Assembly (NCBI GenBank): GCA_016213405.1
Contig: JACRAM010000028.1
Location: 1 to 40,923, forward strand
Direction: 5' to 3'
Length of the DNA stretch: 40,923 bases
Source of the DNA: Bacteroidota bacterium
GTDB lineage: Bacteria > Bacteroidota > Bacteroidia > Palsa-948
Shown: one piece after another, positions 39,924 through 40,923 of the stretch
Layout: each line of letters opens with the position of its first letter
How positions within the stretch are numbered: position 1 is the first letter of the stretch
The notes under the pieces: generated by a model
What the model was told of the DNA's origin: nothing
Database searches by the model: none
The model's input: only the letters and a program-made list of their open reading frames with translations
Position numbers and translations under genes: made by a program

Positions 39924-40274
39924 TATTTATTTTTTTCATTCGTAACTACTCAGCGCCTTTCTTCTTCTTTCATTATTCCATCGAAGTACGCCACCGAAGT
40001 ACGAAGAAAACCTACGAACTTACGAATTACGAATTCGCAAAATTGATGCAAAGATAACCAAAGGGAATAACACCCGCACTCTCAAATAGATAAATAGGAA
40101 TCCGATTAGGTGGGTATAGTTCCAAACAGGTCGGTTTTGAGGGATTTTGTTACCCCCATGTTACTCGGTTTTTTTCAAGGGTTCACGAAGGTTCAAGAAC
40201 CAAGTGAAAGCCTTTCGGTTCGCCTATAATTGCGGACTGAAGGGCAATGTCAAACCCTTTAAAACCTAAAAACA
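39924..40274. other. 351-bp gap before the integrase gene
   Basis: No gene found. It holds CGAAGTACG and TACGAA-type short repeats (39995-40040), a minus-strand -7 box (40049), and GGTTCAAGAACC, a perfect palindrome at 40190-40201. No tRNA was seen. If an attachment site exists it is more likely beyond the window. Confidence 0.6.
40049..40056 (-). promoter_or_regulatory. Bacteroidetes -7 box TATCTTTG (minus strand)
   Basis: Reads TATCTTTG on the minus strand, about 125 bp before the ATG at 39923. It may drive the small membrane protein gene. Confidence 0.45.
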
Positions 40275-40923
40275 ATGGGAGTCTATTTAAGAGAAAAAAA
40301 ATTGGGAGGCGGTCAGGTATCCTACTACTTGGATATTTACTACAACAAATCCCGTTGGTATGAATTCTTAGAAATCCGTACCAACAAAAATCATCCATCC
40401 GCGCAGGACAAAGAAAAAAAACGGCTCGCGCAGGAAATCCGAGCGAAGCGCGAGAATGAATTAATCGTTCAGGACAACGGACTTATTGATAAGAGCAAGA
40501 AGAAAGCAAACTTTGTAGCGTGGTATGAAAACTATATAAACGCGAAACCGAGAACGAACACGCACAGGTCATCATCGCTCGCGCATCTGAAAAATTATAT
40601 GGGAAGTCGTCCGCTTCCTTTTACCGCATTAAATCCGCAATGGATAAAAGAGTTTACAAATTATCTTTTGAAAAAAATGAGCAATAATACTGCACGTTGC
40701 TATTTGATGGATATGTTTACAGCATTGGAAGATGCAGTTCGGCAAGATATTATTCCATTCAATCCTTTCCGCAAAATTGAAAAGCATGAAAGAATCCGTC
40801 AGCAGAATGTTTTCAGACAAGCGTTCACATTGGAGCAACTTCAAATTCTTTCCGATACACCCTGCAAGATTCATCCACAAATCAAGCAAGCCTATTTATT
40901 CAGTTGCTTTACCGGATTAAGAT
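40275..40923 (+). CDS. Tyrosine recombinase/integrase, partial (3' end beyond window)
   Basis: The ATG at 40275 opens a frame that runs for 216 codons to the window edge without a stop. The N-terminal part (YYLDIYYNKSRWYEFLEI, then a basic KKRLAQEIRAKRENELI) is an arm-type DNA-binding domain. Residues of about 75-180 form the SAM-like core-binding domain (FVAWYENYINAKPRTNTHRSS, NNTARCYLMDMFTALEDAVRQ). The last residues, LFSCFTGLR, contain the first catalytic Arg of the tyrosine recombinase family. The catalytic His and Tyr lie outside. Such enzymes insert and excise phages and integrative elements in Bacteroidetes, so an element probably begins here. Confidence 0.92.
   Translation, partial: MGVYLREKKLGGGQVSYYLDIYYNKSRWYEFLEIRTNKNHPSAQDKEKKRLAQEIRAKRENELIVQDNGLIDKSKKKANFVAWYENYINAKPRTNTHRSSSLAHLKNYMGSRPLPFTALNPQWIKEFTNYLLKKMSNNTARCYLMDMFTALEDAVRQDIIPFNPFRKIEKHERIRQQNVFRQAFTLEQLQILSDTPCKIHPQIKQAYLFSCFTGLR

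Overview
The window is chromosomal DNA of a Bacteroidota bacterium. Direct signs are three secreted proteins, two of them with clear PNP-type T9SS C-terminal sorting domains at their ends and one with a similar domain, two type IX secretion components (a plug-domain protein and PorD), the conserved run bamD-rpoZ-coaBC-porD, a Bacteroidetes-style histone H1-like protein, a serine palmitoyltransferase-like enzyme, and promoter -7 boxes of the TAnnTTTG type. Base composition is moderate to AT-rich. I cannot name a genus.

Layout. 1-5400: three secreted or surface proteins (a beta-sandwich protein, a 1015-residue T9SS cargo, an RCC1-propeller T9SS cargo). 5396-8182 (minus): a T9SS plug protein, a truncated LTA-synthase-like membrane protein and a DUF2807 lipoprotein in one operon. 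8256-15046: three multi-pass GT-C-like membrane proteins, one with a TPR tail, and a PagL-like lipid A deacylase on the opposite strand. 15043-18437: nth, a bcp-type peroxiredoxin, recA and a TPR lipoprotein. 18525-25503: an amidase with a SPOR-like tail, an LptD-like outer-membrane protein, an M28 peptidase and a sodium:solute symporter. 25504-26138: a gene-poor gap with a degenerate 21-bp tandem array. 26139-31127: a T9SS cargo with Asp-box repeats, purA, a histone H1-like gene and the SPT-like gene. 31233-34668: bamD, rpoZ, coaBC, porD. 34674-35135: a four-helix-bundle gene framed by inverted heptamer arrays. 35140-39923: a POT peptide transporter, a cupin, an Asp/Glu racemase, a beta-barrel protein, a YhfC-type membrane protease and a small membrane protein. 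40275 to the end: a tyrosine recombinase cut by the window edge, which may mark the start of an integrated element.

Many genes serve the envelope: LPS export and modification (LptD, PagL-like), OMP assembly (BamD), T9SS (plug protein, PorD, cargo), peptidoglycan (amidase), glycosylation (GT-C proteins) and possibly sphingolipids (SPT).

The most unusual feature is pervasive small-repeat invasion. At least seven families of short perfect or near-perfect palindromes, plus 7- or 8-bp tandem arrays often arranged as inverted pairs, lie between genes and also in frame inside genes: the recA N-terminus, a purA loop, a symporter loop, the coaBC C-terminal region, the porD signal peptide, two loops of a GT-C protein, a cupin C-terminus, a T9SS sorting domain, and the signal peptides of a TPR lipoprotein, the T9SS plug protein and an M28 peptidase. 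This recalls the Rickettsia palindromic elements. One palindrome also supplies the stop codon of the truncated LTA-synthase-like gene. These calls are by eye; no database or alignment was available.
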